Assembly: GCF_014946725.1 (NCBI RefSeq)
Contig: NZ_JACFXY010000015.1
Location: forward strand, 31,764-95,763
DNA: 64,000 nt
Direction: 5' to 3'
Source of the DNA: Mixta mediterraneensis
Lineage (GTDB): Bacteria; Pseudomonadota; Gammaproteobacteria; Enterobacterales; Enterobacteriaceae
The position numbers and the translations under genes were made by a program. Shown piece after piece: positions 1 through 11,500 of the stretch (position 1 is the stretch's first letter; every line of letters begins with the position of its first letter). The notes under the pieces were generated by a model. That model was given only the letters and a program-made list of their open reading frames with translations. It did not search any database and was not told the origin of the DNA.

Positions 1-1157
1 CTCGACAGATAGCGCGTTTTCATTGATGAAGCAGCGGCGAGGGCGCTGAAGTCGTCCCAGCGTTTTTGCATTACTCCTTCACCTTTTGCCGCCTTAAGCG
101 TTTCAAGGCCCACAATGGTTTCGATAACGAGGCCCTGCTTCTGCGAGATTTCGCTGATGTTTTCCTTCATATAGCGCGACAGTGGCCACTGAATAACAAT
201 CCCGGCAATAATGATGACCGGTACTGCCAGCATCGGAATAATGACCAGCTGGCCGCCGATCATGAACATCACGCTCAGAAAGAGCAGGCAGAAGGGGAGA
301 TCAGAGAGCGTAGCAAGCGTCGCCGAAGAGAGAAAATCCCGGACGGATTCAAACTCGCGCAGCTGGTTGGCGAATGAACCAGCCGACCGGGGTTTGCACT
401 CCATTCTGATGGCCAGGGTCTTGCGAAACAGGCGCGAGCCGACGAGAAGATCGGCTTTTTTCCCGGCGCTATCCACCAGATATGTTCTGATTTGTCGGGA
501 AATAAATTCAAAGCTAATAGCGATGAGTACACCAATCGCCAGTGACCACAGCGTGGCATAAGCGCCTGTAGGCACCACCCGGTCATAAACGTTCATGGTA
601 AAAAAAGTAGTCGACAGTGTCAGAATGTTTGCCAGCAGCGCTGCCAGAGCGGCGCTATAAAAGTACTGCCGGTAGCGCCAGAGGTTAGAAAACAACCAGT
701 GCCCCGCCTGAGAAGCATCGGGTAAAATATCGTCATCTGCTCTGGCTGTTCGCGTGACCCTGGTCTTCGAGAACAGGGCGAATCCGGCGTAACATTCGGT
801 CAGTTCCTTGCCAGTGAGATGGCGAACTTCCACTTCAGTGGGTTCCAGCAGCGAGAAGTGCTCGCCGTCTCTGCCAAGCAGAATGGCATATTCTCCAGTA
901 GCAGTCGCGATAATGACGGGGAAAAGGGAGTCTGCAACACTTAACAAATCTCTTTTCATCCATCCGGCATGAATCCCCACCTGCTCTAACATCCTTACGG
1001 CAAAATCCGGCGTTAATTTCTCGCCTCTTGGCAATCCTGCATGGAGCACATCCTGGCTCACCGACTTTCCGTGTTTGTTAACTATCCAGACGACCGCATT
1101 AAGCAGGGTATCCTTCCCCGCAGGTGCAGACGAGTGCGTTCTGTTATTGTCTTTCAT
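1..1157 (-). CDS. Type I secretion ABC transporter, N-terminal part (runs off window edge)
   Basis: Reading the minus strand from an ATG at 1157 gives an open frame of about 385 codons that runs off the start of the window. Residues about 1-130 look like the degenerate C39-peptidase-like domain of type I secretion ATPases. From about residue 145 there are hydrophobic membrane segments of the exporter domain, with family-typical text such as NVYDRVVPTGAYATLW and ISRQIRTYLVDSAGKK. The nucleotide-binding domain would lie outside the window. The gene is divergent from the large adhesin at 1723, so it is probably the inner-membrane exporter for that adhesin, working with a membrane fusion protein and a TolC-like channel not seen here. 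The LapB-like assignment comes from recognition of the family, not from a search. Confidence 0.85.
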   Translation of the reverse strand, partial: MKDNNRTHSSAPAGKDTLLNAVVWIVNKHGKSVSQDVLHAGLPRGEKLTPDFAVRMLEQVGIHAGWMKRDLLSVADSLFPVIIATATGEYAILLGRDGEHFSLLEPTEVEVRHLTGKELTECYAGFALFSKTRVTRTARADDDILPDASQAGHWLFSNLWRYRQYFYSAALAALLANILTLSTTFFTMNVYDRVVPTGAYATLWSLAIGVLIAISFEFISRQIRTYLVDSAGKKADLLVGSRLFRKTLAIRMECKPRSAGSFANQLREFESVRDFLSSATLATLSDLPFCLLFLSVMFMIGGQLVIIPMLAVPVIIIAGIVIQWPLSRYMKENISEISQKQGLVIETIVGLETLKAAKGEGVMQKRWDDFSALAAASSMKTRYLS

Positions 1158-1722
1158 AATGGGATTTTCGAATCTCTGAAGGTTGGTAATTCCGTTACCT
1201 TTATTTATGTGGCAACCCTGGTATTTCTGGTTTAAAGAAGAAATAACATTATTAATATTTTTTATTTAGGTGATTCATCTCATTATTGTTGAGAACTTTC
1301 TTTTTTTATTTTTACGGAAAATAAAAGAGCGTTATATCCAGTGAAAGATGATGATGCTCAATATTTAACCTTAATTTATACCTCGTAATTCCGGCCGGAG
1401 AAATAATTAGCGTAAAGCAGGGTAATAATATAAACAATTAATCCAAGTGATTAATTCATGATTTCATCATTACGACCATAAACAAATAAATTTACCCCTT
1501 TAAAATTAAATAGATAAACAATTATTTACATATATAGCCGCTCTGTTTACCTGATTTTAATAAGAGAAACCTCATAGTTATAGCAGTTGCAGAATATATC
1601 AATACGCTTATTCGTCATTTATTATTAAATACAGGCGGCATGTTTTATTAATGCACCTAATTTCTGTATTCACTCACAGAGCACATAGCAAAACCATTGA
1701 AACTTGTAACCAGGGATAGATT
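1158..1722. promoter_or_regulatory. AT-rich divergent intergenic region
   Basis: This 565-base spacer separates the divergent transporter and adhesin genes and has no convincing gene. It is very AT-rich, which is usual for H-NS-silenced virulence promoters, and must hold promoters for both directions. The adhesin start at 1723 is preceded by an AGGGA-type ribosome site at about 1712-1716. I could not assign specific promoter boxes with confidence. Confidence 0.45.
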
Positions 1723-4700
1723 ATGACGATCTCATCGCAAACTGAAAGCATGTTGACGCATGCAAAAAATATGCTTACTGACAAAAATAACATTGTTATA
1801 AAAGTTGAATCGTTAACACAGTTAACCATTCAGGCGCCTGTACAGGGCAATATCGTCATTAAAGGCGGAGAGGGAATCACTGCCGTTAAAAATCTCAAAT
1901 TTGTGCGCCATGGTGACAACTTAACGATCTTTACTGAAGACGGGCATCATCCCGTCGTGGTCATTGAAGGCTATTATGCCCAGGAGCAACTCAGCGACAT
2001 TTATGGCATTGATGATAAAGACCAGCTCTATACCTGGTCAGGCGCGAACAGTACTTCACAGGTCAGCGCCCTGAGTGATGGGGAAAGCAGTGTTGAGCAG
2101 GCTGTCCCTGCTCAGGACAGTTCCGCGCTAGCGGAGGAAACGCAATCCGCAGCGGCTGAACAGCAAGATAACGATAATGATAAAGGTGCCGCTGGCCTGT
2201 TCGGTATGTCCGGCTGGGCTGCGGCGGCTGCAGGCATCGCGACCGCAGCTGTCGCTGGAGGCGTTATCGCGGCTTCCCGACACGGTAGCCATACCAGTGG
2301 TGATAATGGCGACAGCAGCTCTTCGGAAGCCTCCTCGCACCCCGACAGCGCCACTCATGTTCAGCTAACGGATGAGAAAGGCAATGACATTATCACCTCC
2401 AGTACAGTCAACGAAAAGTCGCACCTGCTGATTAGCGGACAGGCGACCCCAGAATGCTCCGTGATCATCAAAGACGGCGATAATGTCCTCGGCACAGCAC
2501 CGGTGGATGAAAACGGCCACTGGGACCTGCCGCTGGCGCTGAAAAGTGGCGCGCATCAGATTACAACTCAAGTCACCGATAACAGCGGTAACACCAGCGA
2601 TCCAACCGCGCCTATCAGCATTGACGTGGATTTAACGCCTCCTGACGCCGCACATGATATTACCCTCTCCAGTAAAGACGGTAATATCCTGGAGGGGACA
2701 ACCACCAACAGCAGCACGCCGACGATTCACGGTAAAGCCGAGCCAGGCACCACGGTAACGCTCAAAGAGGGCGATAAGGTCATCGGTTCCGCTGAAGTGG
2801 ATCAAAACGGTGACTGGCAGATTATCCCGGCCGACGCACTGGCCGAGGGGGAAAATAACCTGACCGTTGAAGTGACAGACAATGCCGGCAACAGAACATC
2901 GTCTGCGCTTGACGTCACTGTCGATACGATCCCACCTTCGGGCACCCTCAGCGACATCCAGATCATCAGCGGTAATAACCCGGATGATCTGCATCCGGTT
3001 ACCAGCGGACTCACCAATGACAGCACACCAGCGCTGAGCGGCGCTGTTGAGGGGGCTGAAGCTGGCGACAGGGTGGTGATCAAAGAGGGTGGCGTGGTAA
3101 TCGGCTGTTCTGACATTGACAACGACGGGCACTGGTCATTCACGCCGACATCACCGCTGGGCGAAGGCAGCCATCATCTGAGCGCAGAGCTTCAGGACAG
3201 CGCTGGAAATGTGGGTGACGCCCGGCCGGTTGATGTTACTGTCGATACCACGGCTCCTGACGCCGCGCAGGCTATCACTGTCTCAGATAAAGACGGCAAC
3301 GACCTGGATGGCACCGCCACCAACAGCAGCACGCCGACGATTCACGGTAAAGCCGAGCCAGGCACTACGGTAACGCTCAAAGAGGGCGATAAGGTCATCG
3401 GTTCCGCTGAAGTGGATCAAAACGGTGACTGGCAGATTACCCCGGCCGACGCGCTGGCCGAAGGGGAAAATAACCTGACCGTTGAAGTGACAGACAATGC
3501 CGGCAACAGTACAACCTCAGATCTGGCTGTCACCGTTGACACCACGCCGCCTGGCGGCACAACCAGCGTAACCATTACCAGTGATGCGGGTAAACTTGTC
3601 GATGCTGCTCATCCGACCAATGACACAACCCCGACGCTCAGTGGTCACGTGGAGGGCGCCCAGCCGGGCGACAGAGTAGTGATTAGGGACGGCAATACCG
3701 TTCTGGGCACCGCGTCCATCGCTGATGACGGTAGCTGGACATTTACTCCACCAAACGCGCTGATCGACGGTTCGCACAGCATAACCGCAACAGTTACCGA
3801 CGCCGTGGGTAACGCGGGCACGCCGTCCGCAGCCACAGACTATATCCAGAATACTGTAAAGCCTAATGCAGCCACGGATATTCATGTCACTAACGACGTC
3901 ACTAATACCGAAGTGCCAGCAAATGGTATCACCAACGATACCACGCCAACGCTGAGCGGTAAAGCCACCGCAGGCAGTACCATCAACATTCTGGATAAGG
4001 ACGGCAATATCCTGACAACAGTCCAGGCAGATGATAAGGGAGAATGGCAAACGTCTGTGCCTGTGCTGGCAGACGGACTTTATGATGCTTTACAGGTCCA
4101 GGTCGTTGATAATGCTGGCAACCACGCTGAAACATCCGTGCCAGCTTTCACAGTGGATACGGTTAACCACAACACGACCAGCATCGAAAGCACTTCCGGT
4201 AAAGCGGACGCGACCCCAACGTTTAATGGGCAGGTTATTTTGGCGGATGGTGATACCTACCAGACCGTCACCGTGACCATTAAAGATGATAACGGCGCCG
4301 TCATTGCCAGCAATATTCCTGTCAATGCCGATGGCAGCTGGAGCTTCACACCTGACGACGAACATCCACTTACCCCGGGTGTGCATCACATTAGCGCCGT
4401 GGTTGTCGATAGCGCTGACAACGAATCGCAGCTGGGTTATCTGAACGGTTCTTCCGATGGTAGCATGACCATCATACCCTCCGAACCTGTGGTTATCTCC
4501 AGCAGCGCGAAAGAGGGAGGGGCAGATACCTTTGGCTATTCAATCGCAGCCAGCGACAATTACATTTACATCAGTGCGCCACGAGCAGGCACAAACGCGA
4601 ACGGCGGTGCTAATTATCAAGGCGTTATCTACGCTATCTCTAAAAACTATGCCCATCTGATTACCCAGAGCTGTGATATTGAAACGCTGCTCGGGAATCA

Positions 4701-6522
4701 TCCTGAAATGGGAATCATCATTCAGAATAACAGTGCCGTACATAACGCTAATGGTGATAATAGTGACTTAGAAGGATATGGTCTTAAAGCGCTAGATGGC
4801 GGTTGGGTAGCTATTTACTCTCACTGGAACGACAAAGTGTTCTTTATCAAAGAACCGTTGCCGCAGAATTTGGATCTGAAAGATATTTCCAATGCGCCAG
4901 ACGGGTATAACGAACATGGTTTCATGATAACCGATAATGACTGGGCTAGGTATTTTGCCTTCAACGTGGGGTCCATTGCGAATAAAGACGGTACGTTGAC
5001 GTTTCTTATCGGCGATATTGCCTCCGCCAGAGGTGAACACGGCGCTATCACCACCGTCACGTTCGATCCTGCAAACGGCAAATGGGGCAATATAACCTTG
5101 AAGGCTGATCCAGCTAATGGTACAGAGCATGCCGGATGGGTTCCTGAAAGCAATCTACCGGAAGGCATGAGCGTGGGTCATATTGACCATGAAGACCGGA
5201 CGACTACAGGTACGACGCAGAACAACAACTTAGGTTCCGATATTCAGATGCTCGGAGATATTTTGGGCGATGGTCATCAATATCTTGCCATTCAGGATGC
5301 TGAATCAGCGAGATTGGGACTGAACGGCCGGGGCACCTGGTACCTTTACCAAGTGCCGGAAACAGGGATGCCAGCTAATCTCAGCCTGGCTGATGTTGAT
5401 ACTTCTCAGATGATTCGTATTAACAATATTGGCTCGGGATATTTAAACGAAATTAATTATCGCCCTACTCCAGACGGCGGTGGTGCTGAGCAGCTTCCAC
5501 ACACTCACAATATCGCGAACCTGGGTGGCTTCAGTAATGACACTGATACAGATATTGCTATCGGATCGTCAACAGATAACTATAAATCGACAAACGGTAA
5601 AGTCTGGATCCTCCACGCGAATAAGCTTGATGGCAACATTAACATCGGCGTGAACGATCAATCTCAGTCCTTTGATACCAAATATGGGTATGCCATTGTC
5701 AGCACCAATCACGGCGGCGGGCAGGGTTTTGGCCTTAACGTTATCGGAGGTTATGATTTTAACGGCGACAGTATCAAAGACTTAGTGATCAGCGATCCAA
5801 ACGCTAAGGATCCGAACGGTAATACCACCGGAGCCGTCTATGTCGTTTATGGTGGACACGAAGCCGATTATCAGGGCTATCTTGCCAGCAATAATGGTCA
5901 GATCGATATTCAGGATATTCTGGATAAAGGCTGGGGAGAAGTGCATTACGGTAGCGTGAATAATCAGTTGTTTGGCTGGTCGGTTGATGTTGTGGATATG
6001 AATGGCGACGGACGTCCTGATCTTATCGTTGGCGCCCCATCATCGACGACAGGAGACAGTAACAGCGATTTGTACAATGGTCAGGTATACGTAATCTACA
6101 ATACACACGACGATCAGCCTGCTCCGCACGCCATCGATACATTTGCGGCGAATAGCGATACGGATATGGTTAATTATGATGATACCGGCGCGGCGCTGCT
6201 GCTCGATGGCGACCATCAGAACATCGATTTGGCGAATCTGACCTCGGCCTTAAAGGGCCATCATAATGTGGATATGTCTGATGGCAACAACACGCTGAAA
6301 ATGGACAACCGCACGCTGGATGCCATAGCGAGTGAAAACAATGAGGAAAGTACTCCATTGATCGTAACGGGGGAAAACGGCAACGTTGAACTGGGCGGCG
6401 GAGCTGAAAACTGGCATTCCAACGGAACGGTGACTGTTGACGGTACGGTTTATCAGGAGTTTCAGAGTAGCGGTCAGTCAGAAGTACTGATTGAAGACCG
6501 CGTTCATGTCACTATTCTCTAA
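1723..6522 (+). CDS. BapA-like large secreted adhesin with Ig-like and FG-GAP repeats
   Basis: This 1599-residue protein has the architecture of a type I secreted biofilm adhesin. Residues about 1-180 match a BapA prefix-like region: a short beta-rich start, an acidic Gln/Ala-rich stretch and a hydrophobic glycine/alanine segment (AAAAAGIATAAVAGGVIAAS). Residues about 200-920 hold a series of bacterial Ig-like domains of about 100 residues, each ending in motifs such as VTDNAGN. Residues about 925-1480 contain FG-GAP-like units with calcium-binding loops (DFNGDSIKDLVISDP, DMNGDGRPDLIVGAP). The last 130 residues resemble the C-terminal secretion region of BapA/SiiE-type proteins. There is no Sec signal peptide, as expected for type I export. 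The divergent ABC transporter is the likely exporter. FG-GAP units are less usual in BapA proteins, which mostly carry Ig repeats. Confidence 0.85.
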   Translation: MTISSQTESMLTHAKNMLTDKNNIVIKVESLTQLTIQAPVQGNIVIKGGEGITAVKNLKFVRHGDNLTIFTEDGHHPVVVIEGYYAQEQLSDIYGIDDKDQLYTWSGANSTSQVSALSDGESSVEQAVPAQDSSALAEETQSAAAEQQDNDNDKGAAGLFGMSGWAAAAAGIATAAVAGGVIAASRHGSHTSGDNGDSSSSEASSHPDSATHVQLTDEKGNDIITSSTVNEKSHLLISGQATPECSVIIKDGDNVLGTAPVDENGHWDLPLALKSGAHQITTQVTDNSGNTSDPTAPISIDVDLTPPDAAHDITLSSKDGNILEGTTTNSSTPTIHGKAEPGTTVTLKEGDKVIGSAEVDQNGDWQIIPADALAEGENNLTVEVTDNAGNRTSSALDVTVDTIPPSGTLSDIQIISGNNPDDLHPVTSGLTNDSTPALSGAVEGAEAGDRVVIKEGGVVIGCSDIDNDGHWSFTPTSPLGEGSHHLSAELQDSAGNVGDARPVDVTVDTTAPDAAQAITVSDKDGNDLDGTATNSSTPTIHGKAEPGTTVTLKEGDKVIGSAEVDQNGDWQITPADALAEGENNLTVEVTDNAGNSTTSDLAVTVDTTPPGGTTSVTITSDAGKLVDAAHPTNDTTPTLSGHVEGAQPGDRVVIRDGNTVLGTASIADDGSWTFTPPNALIDGSHSITATVTDAVGNAGTPSAATDYIQNTVKPNAATDIHVTNDVTNTEVPANGITNDTTPTLSGKATAGSTINILDKDGNILTTVQADDKGEWQTSVPVLADGLYDALQVQVVDNAGNHAETSVPAFTVDTVNHNTTSIESTSGKADATPTFNGQVILADGDTYQTVTVTIKDDNGAVIASNIPVNADGSWSFTPDDEHPLTPGVHHISAVVVDSADNESQLGYLNGSSDGSMTIIPSEPVVISSSAKEGGADTFGYSIAASDNYIYISAPRAGTNANGGANYQGVIYAISKNYAHLITQSCDIETLLGNHPEMGIIIQNNSAVHNANGDNSDLEGYGLKALDGGWVAIYSHWNDKVFFIKEPLPQNLDLKDISNAPDGYNEHGFMITDNDWARYFAFNVGSIANKDGTLTFLIGDIASARGEHGAITTVTFDPANGKWGNITLKADPANGTEHAGWVPESNLPEGMSVGHIDHEDRTTTGTTQNNNLGSDIQMLGDILGDGHQYLAIQDAESARLGLNGRGTWYLYQVPETGMPANLSLADVDTSQMIRINNIGSGYLNEINYRPTPDGGGAEQLPHTHNIANLGGFSNDTDTDIAIGSSTDNYKSTNGKVWILHANKLDGNINIGVNDQSQSFDTKYGYAIVSTNHGGGQGFGLNVIGGYDFNGDSIKDLVISDPNAKDPNGNTTGAVYVVYGGHEADYQGYLASNNGQIDIQDILDKGWGEVHYGSVNNQLFGWSVDVVDMNGDGRPDLIVGAPSSTTGDSNSDLYNGQVYVIYNTHDDQPAPHAIDTFAANSDTDMVNYDDTGAALLLDGDHQNIDLANLTSALKGHHNVDMSDGNNTLKMDNRTLDAIASENNEESTPLIVTGENGNVELGGGAENWHSNGTVTVDGTVYQEFQSSGQSEVLIEDRVHVTIL
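2704..2894 (+). repeat. Intragenic direct repeat, copy 1 (Ig-like domain)
   Basis: This 191-base stretch recurs at 3319-3509 with only about four mismatches, 615 bases apart. The distance is a multiple of three (205 codons), so recombination would delete or duplicate two Ig-like domains in frame. Confidence 0.9.
3319..3509 (+). repeat. Intragenic direct repeat, copy 2 (Ig-like domain)
   Basis: Second copy of the 191-base repeat at 2704-2894 inside the adhesin gene. The encoded block reads TPTIHGKAEPGTTVTLKEGD onward through NAGN in both copies. Confidence 0.9.
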
Positions 6523-6542
6523 CATTTAACGTAAGCAGTAAG

Positions 6543-6573
6543 GGCATAACGTGTAATGCGTTATGCCTTTTTT
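6543..6573 (+). terminator. Rho-independent terminator of the adhesin gene
   Basis: A perfect 9-bp stem, GGCATAACG (6543-6551) with CGTTATGCC (6559-6567), has a 7-base loop and is followed by six T residues. It lies about 20 bases after the adhesin stop codon. Confidence 0.9.
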
Positions 6574-6582
6574 ATTGCTGAC

Positions 6583-8167
6583 TGAAAGCGAAGCCTGAAA
6601 TCCAGCTCAAGCGACTGGAAGATGACCTTATAGAGCAAGGTTATTGGGAAAAGAATAAATCGACTTTGATAGAGAAGACCGGACTTGTACGACTTATTAC
6701 ACTAATAACGCAGACTCTTGATAATCTGGAGAATATCTTTAACAAAAAGCTTGATCGTATAACTATTGGCATAAAATCAGATGCTAATGTTTTTGTAAAA
6801 AAACAGCCACAGTCAAACAGATTACAGTGGAGTCTGGCCAGTAAAAAATGGAAGACCAACATCGATAATCCGATTTACAATCAGATAAAAAATATCGGGA
6901 TAGTCGACGTAATGAAGTATGTAAACAATGAGACGGATTTTTTATCTGTGTTCAATGCCGTATCATCCAGAAAGAATAGTCTGGAAGCTGACTGTAATAA
7001 TCTTCTTGCCTGTATATTTGGTAACGGAGAAAATTATGGTGTTCATAGAATGGCGACTGCATCAGACCGTAGTATTGGCATACTACGTGATGTAAATGAC
7101 AAATTCATTCACCCCGATACAACTGGAATAGCTAACACAGTAATATCTGACACAATTGCAAACCTTTCGGTGTATAAATACTGGACAATAAATGAAGAAT
7201 CTCCATTTGGAAGTGTTGATGGACAGAAGCACACTTGCAGAAAAAATACATTCAAAGCCCGTTATTCTGCCAAGTATTTCAGAAAAGGAAAAGGTGTTTC
7301 TGCGATGACACTGGTATCTAATCATGTACCATTGGCAACTGTGGTCATTTCTCCAAATGAATATGAAGGACACTTTGCATTTAACCTGTTATATAAAAAC
7401 ACCAGTGAAATACAGCCAAAACCATTAGCTACTGATAATCATGGTATTAATAACGTAAATTTCGCGATACTGGATATGTTTGGTTATCAGTTTTCACCAC
7501 GTTATGCAAAATTCAAAAAAGCATTTAATGAGTGGTTTGAGGTTATACTGGAGGATGAGCAAATTATTATCAGGCTTAAAAAGCAATTTAATTTTAAGCT
7601 CATTGCACAGGAATAGGAAAACATCCAGCATATTATTTGTCTTTAAGCAGAAAAATAACCGTCCAAAGTACGATAGTTAAGAAATTATCTAATGCAAAGC
7701 GTAGTGGCAAGACATTAGCAGCGCTCCGGGAGTATGACCGGATTATAAAATGCATCTATGTCCTGGACTATGCTGACAATAAAACTTTAAGGCAATTTTT
7801 TCAGCAGGCTCTGAACAGAGGTGAAGCTTATAATCAACTAAGAAGAGCAATAGCATCAGTCAACGGAAATCAATTCCGTGGTGGCGATGACTATCAGATA
7901 GATCAATGGAACGATTGCGCGAAACTGATAGCTAATTGTGTAATCTACTATAACTCAGCAATATTATCCGGACTGGTCGAGAAATTTGAAAAAGAAAATA
8001 ATAAAAAAGTGATAGACGTTCTGGCTAACTTAGCACCAGTAGCATGGAGACACATTCTCCTTGGTGGGAACTATTCTTACGAAGATCAAGTAGCGATCAC
8101 GAATCTGAATAGTCTTCTGGAGGGGGTGGATCCACTAAGCGATGAAGATGACACGGAGTATGAATAA
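6583..8167 (+). pseudogene. tnpA: Tn3-family transposase TnpA, C-terminal half, broken
   Basis: The reading frame carries typical Tn3-family transposase text: SVDGQKH, FKARYSAKYFRKGKGV, TDNHGINNVNFAILDMFGYQ, and later RGEAYNQLRRAIASVNGNQF. The N-terminal half is absent. The first frame ends at a TAG (7613-7615) where the family has tryptophan (AQEW), and about 20 bases further a one-base loss in a T-run moves the frame to the segment starting at 7637. It is therefore inactive. A Tn3-type inverted repeat follows at 8203-8240. It is a different lineage from the Tn1000-like transposase remnant at 58.9 kb. Confidence 0.85.
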
Positions 8168-8202
8168 AAATTAACTACATGATAAATAATATTTTTTATG
8201 TG

Positions 8203-8240
8203 AAAGATGGGACTTTTGGAGGAAATGGGCGCGGAACCCC
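8203..8240 (-). repeat. Probable Tn3-family terminal inverted repeat
   Basis: Read on the minus strand from 8240, the sequence starts GGGGTTCCGCGCCCATTTCC, with the GGGG start typical of Tn3-family ends. It lies 36-73 bases past the transposase stop, the expected place for the tnpA-side end. It is followed by AGATT (8241-8245). The same GGAACCCC-AGATT string occurs at 14243-14255. The assignment rests on position and the GGGG start only. Confidence 0.5.
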
Positions 8241-8534
8241 AGATTCTAAATGGATTAATAAAATATTATTTTTACCAGAAATTTTAATTGATAGCATCAT
8301 TTTATATAAAAATCAATCATTTAAGCATTAACGCGGAAGGACTTTACAAAAAAACAATTAAATTAATTAACTTTCATTATATTAGTACAGATAAATTTTA
8401 CCACAAATATTTACCTTCCTCATCACAATTATCACAATTTATTTTTATATATTTTATAGACAGAAAATGTTAATAAAATTATTCTATAATAGCCGACACT
8501 TGCTTGTATTAATCCAATGTTTTCAGAGGTACTG

Positions 8535-11500
8535 ATGATTCAATTTATTAATAGATGTAACACCTTTTCATTACCACGTCCTGCACAAAACAATACAACA
8601 TTAAATCATAACATTGACTCATCGTTTAATGAGTATTTAGAAAAATTAAAAAAACCAATTTCAAAGGAAAATAATAACTATAGTGAAGATGATATAAAAT
8701 ATAAAAAAACTATTTTAGGCCAGATATTCACAAACTACAATTTATCTGATTCCGTTGACTTATCTGAGATAGACTTACAAAACGTGGATGTTAATGATAT
8801 TATATATAATATAAAACCCTTTCTCATTGGCAACCATGTTATTACCAATATTCTACTCAGTATTAACAGTATTGACGACAAATACAGTCAGCAGAAAATT
8901 CAGTTAGCTCATGACATAGTCGGATGGTTACGTCAGGAAAAAGATATTTTATCTCTGGATTATCAGGTGTTTGAAATATTATCCCATTCACTTTATACAA
9001 CTGATGCGGATATATCAGAATATGTTACCTTGTCCTGTAATAAAAACTCAGATGAAGAGGGTATAACCCCCTCTGAGATTTCACTATCAAACACAACAAA
9101 ACCCGAAGAAAATATATCTACGATAACAGGTGTATTGATTAACCTAGTAATGGACACCGTGATGTACATGACGGGAGAATTAATTATCCCAGAATTTAAC
9201 AAACTATATACGGGATATAATATATATAACAAGTTAACTCTTATTTACCAGGATCCTGAATCAGGAAAGACCGAAAAGCTACGTCAGCTGGGCTATCAAC
9301 TGGATAAAATAGCCCCAAATATATCCTCTTCTGATATAAAAAAATATATCAAATTGTTCTCTTCATTATTGGTTGATACAACTATCATATGGGATAAGTT
9401 GCAAAACTTATATCAGCAGGATTCTCTATTACAATCAATTACAGAAACACTAAATTCTGTTTCTTTATCTATAAAAAAAACTTCGCTAACCGGGAATCAA
9501 CTTTCTGCCCAATGGAGTAATATTGCAAATATTCTGCATCTACTGGCAAATGGATTGTCGCTGGTTAATAACTTATGTTCACTTCCAGAGAACAGTACAG
9601 CAGAACACTATTTTGACCTGTTTTTTAAGTCGACCTCGCTGGTAAATTCTATGCAGCCCTTACTGGATTTAGGGAAAAGCCTGTCTGTACTGAAAAACTA
9701 TCCCTGTCAGGGTTCATCGGCTGAACAATTGAGCTGGTTATTAGAAGGAATTTCTAACCCTGAACTCTCCCCCTATATTGAACCCGTTACTGGAAAAGCA
9801 CCGTTAGCATTTATTAAAAGTGCCGCTGAATTCCCGGCAAATGGAACATTGAGTGAACAGATTGAAAGTGCATACCATTTACTGGGTAATATGCCAGGAG
9901 TCAGTACATTTAGTAGTGCATTTCGTGAAAATCTCTATATAGATGAGATAACGCACTTATTAACTATGCTGATAAAAATAAGTAAAGGAGAAGAGTGCTA
10001 TACAATTCTCACATCATTATGTACGACAGGCGAGGGAAAAAATATCCTGTCTGCGGGACTGCACTCTGCTGCATCAATGGCCATTCCTTACATGGGTCCC
10101 ATTCCACAATTTCTGAATAGTGGCTGGCAACTCTGGAATAGTTTACTTTCGAACCAAAGCTGCTCTGATATCACAAAAAATATATTAAGCATACTGACCG
10201 AATCGCTTATTGCCCCCATGACAGATCCTCTTGGCGAAAGGACACTGCGACTGGCACAAGCTATCGCACAACATAATAGCTGGGAAGAAACAATTACACA
10301 TATTATCCTGCAAGGAAGTAACGCTGGCGAAAAAGACATCAACTTTTATAAGCAATATTTGAATTTATTACTAGGATGGAAAATTTATCAGGCATTTCAG
10401 GAAAGTGATCCGGATAAGCTAAAAAGTCAATTATGTCATATCAGCTTTGAGCTAAAAAAATTGATCAATGTACCAGAATGGACCTATCTCAACACCCTTA
10501 TCGATTTTATCCCGCTGCTGCCTGCACTACAGAAGGCAGATATCAGCATTCCCATGCAGAATGAAAACCTGATTACATGGGCTAACCGAATGCTTCATAC
10601 ATTGTCAAACAGCACCGATCTCGGCATCGTGACACTGCGCCATGACCTGTCTGCACAAATCACAAAGTGGACAGCTGAGGCGCTTATAGCTGGATTTTCT
10701 GCGATGATAAGTGGCGCTGTTTCACCTGATCAGACGCAAAAAAAAGCCATGCCCTCTCCTGCTGAGGGATGGGGCCTGAGCGATATTGCCCACGGTACAT
10801 CTCATTGGCTGGTAACAGTCGATAAAACACTCGATAATGCCATTAATAGCATTTTCCCCTGGAAAGTTGTCGATGCATCACCGTTACCCGAGACGACGCC
10901 TAATAGTGAAACAGCAGAAACCGTCATTGATAGTGAACAATTCTCTGTATCTAATCACAATCTGATCTCAGATGTGGATAAAACAGGTATCGATCACATA
11001 CAGGATACCTATAATGATATCATCACTCTATATGATGGTTTTATTCTGGACTTTCTGGAAGAGAATGAAGAAGATGAAATAAATAACCCATGGCGGCAAT
11101 ATGCTGAATATACCCTTATGGGGACCTGGTGGGCATTTGTCGCTTATAAAACTCTGCAAACATGCAAAAAAAATAAATACACAGAAACCCTATCAGCAGA
11201 CACCCCTTTAACAGTATTTTCAACCAATGGAGAAGGTGAACAATCTGAGACGCTGTTAAGCTTGCCAGAGACAACTAAACCCAATAAGACCGGAATTATC
11301 AGCCAATACAAAACCCCACTTATGATGGCTGCTGCGGGTATTTTTATCCCTGGATTATTATGGTATCTTCGTTCTGAGTCGTCAGGGGCAAAGGAAAAAG
11401 ACTTCCCGAAAATACAGCTGAGTGATGAAGAATTTAATGCGCTTTCAGCAAAACTGTCAAATGATGAAAAAGAACTTTTCGAAAAAACTGCTTTTAATCA

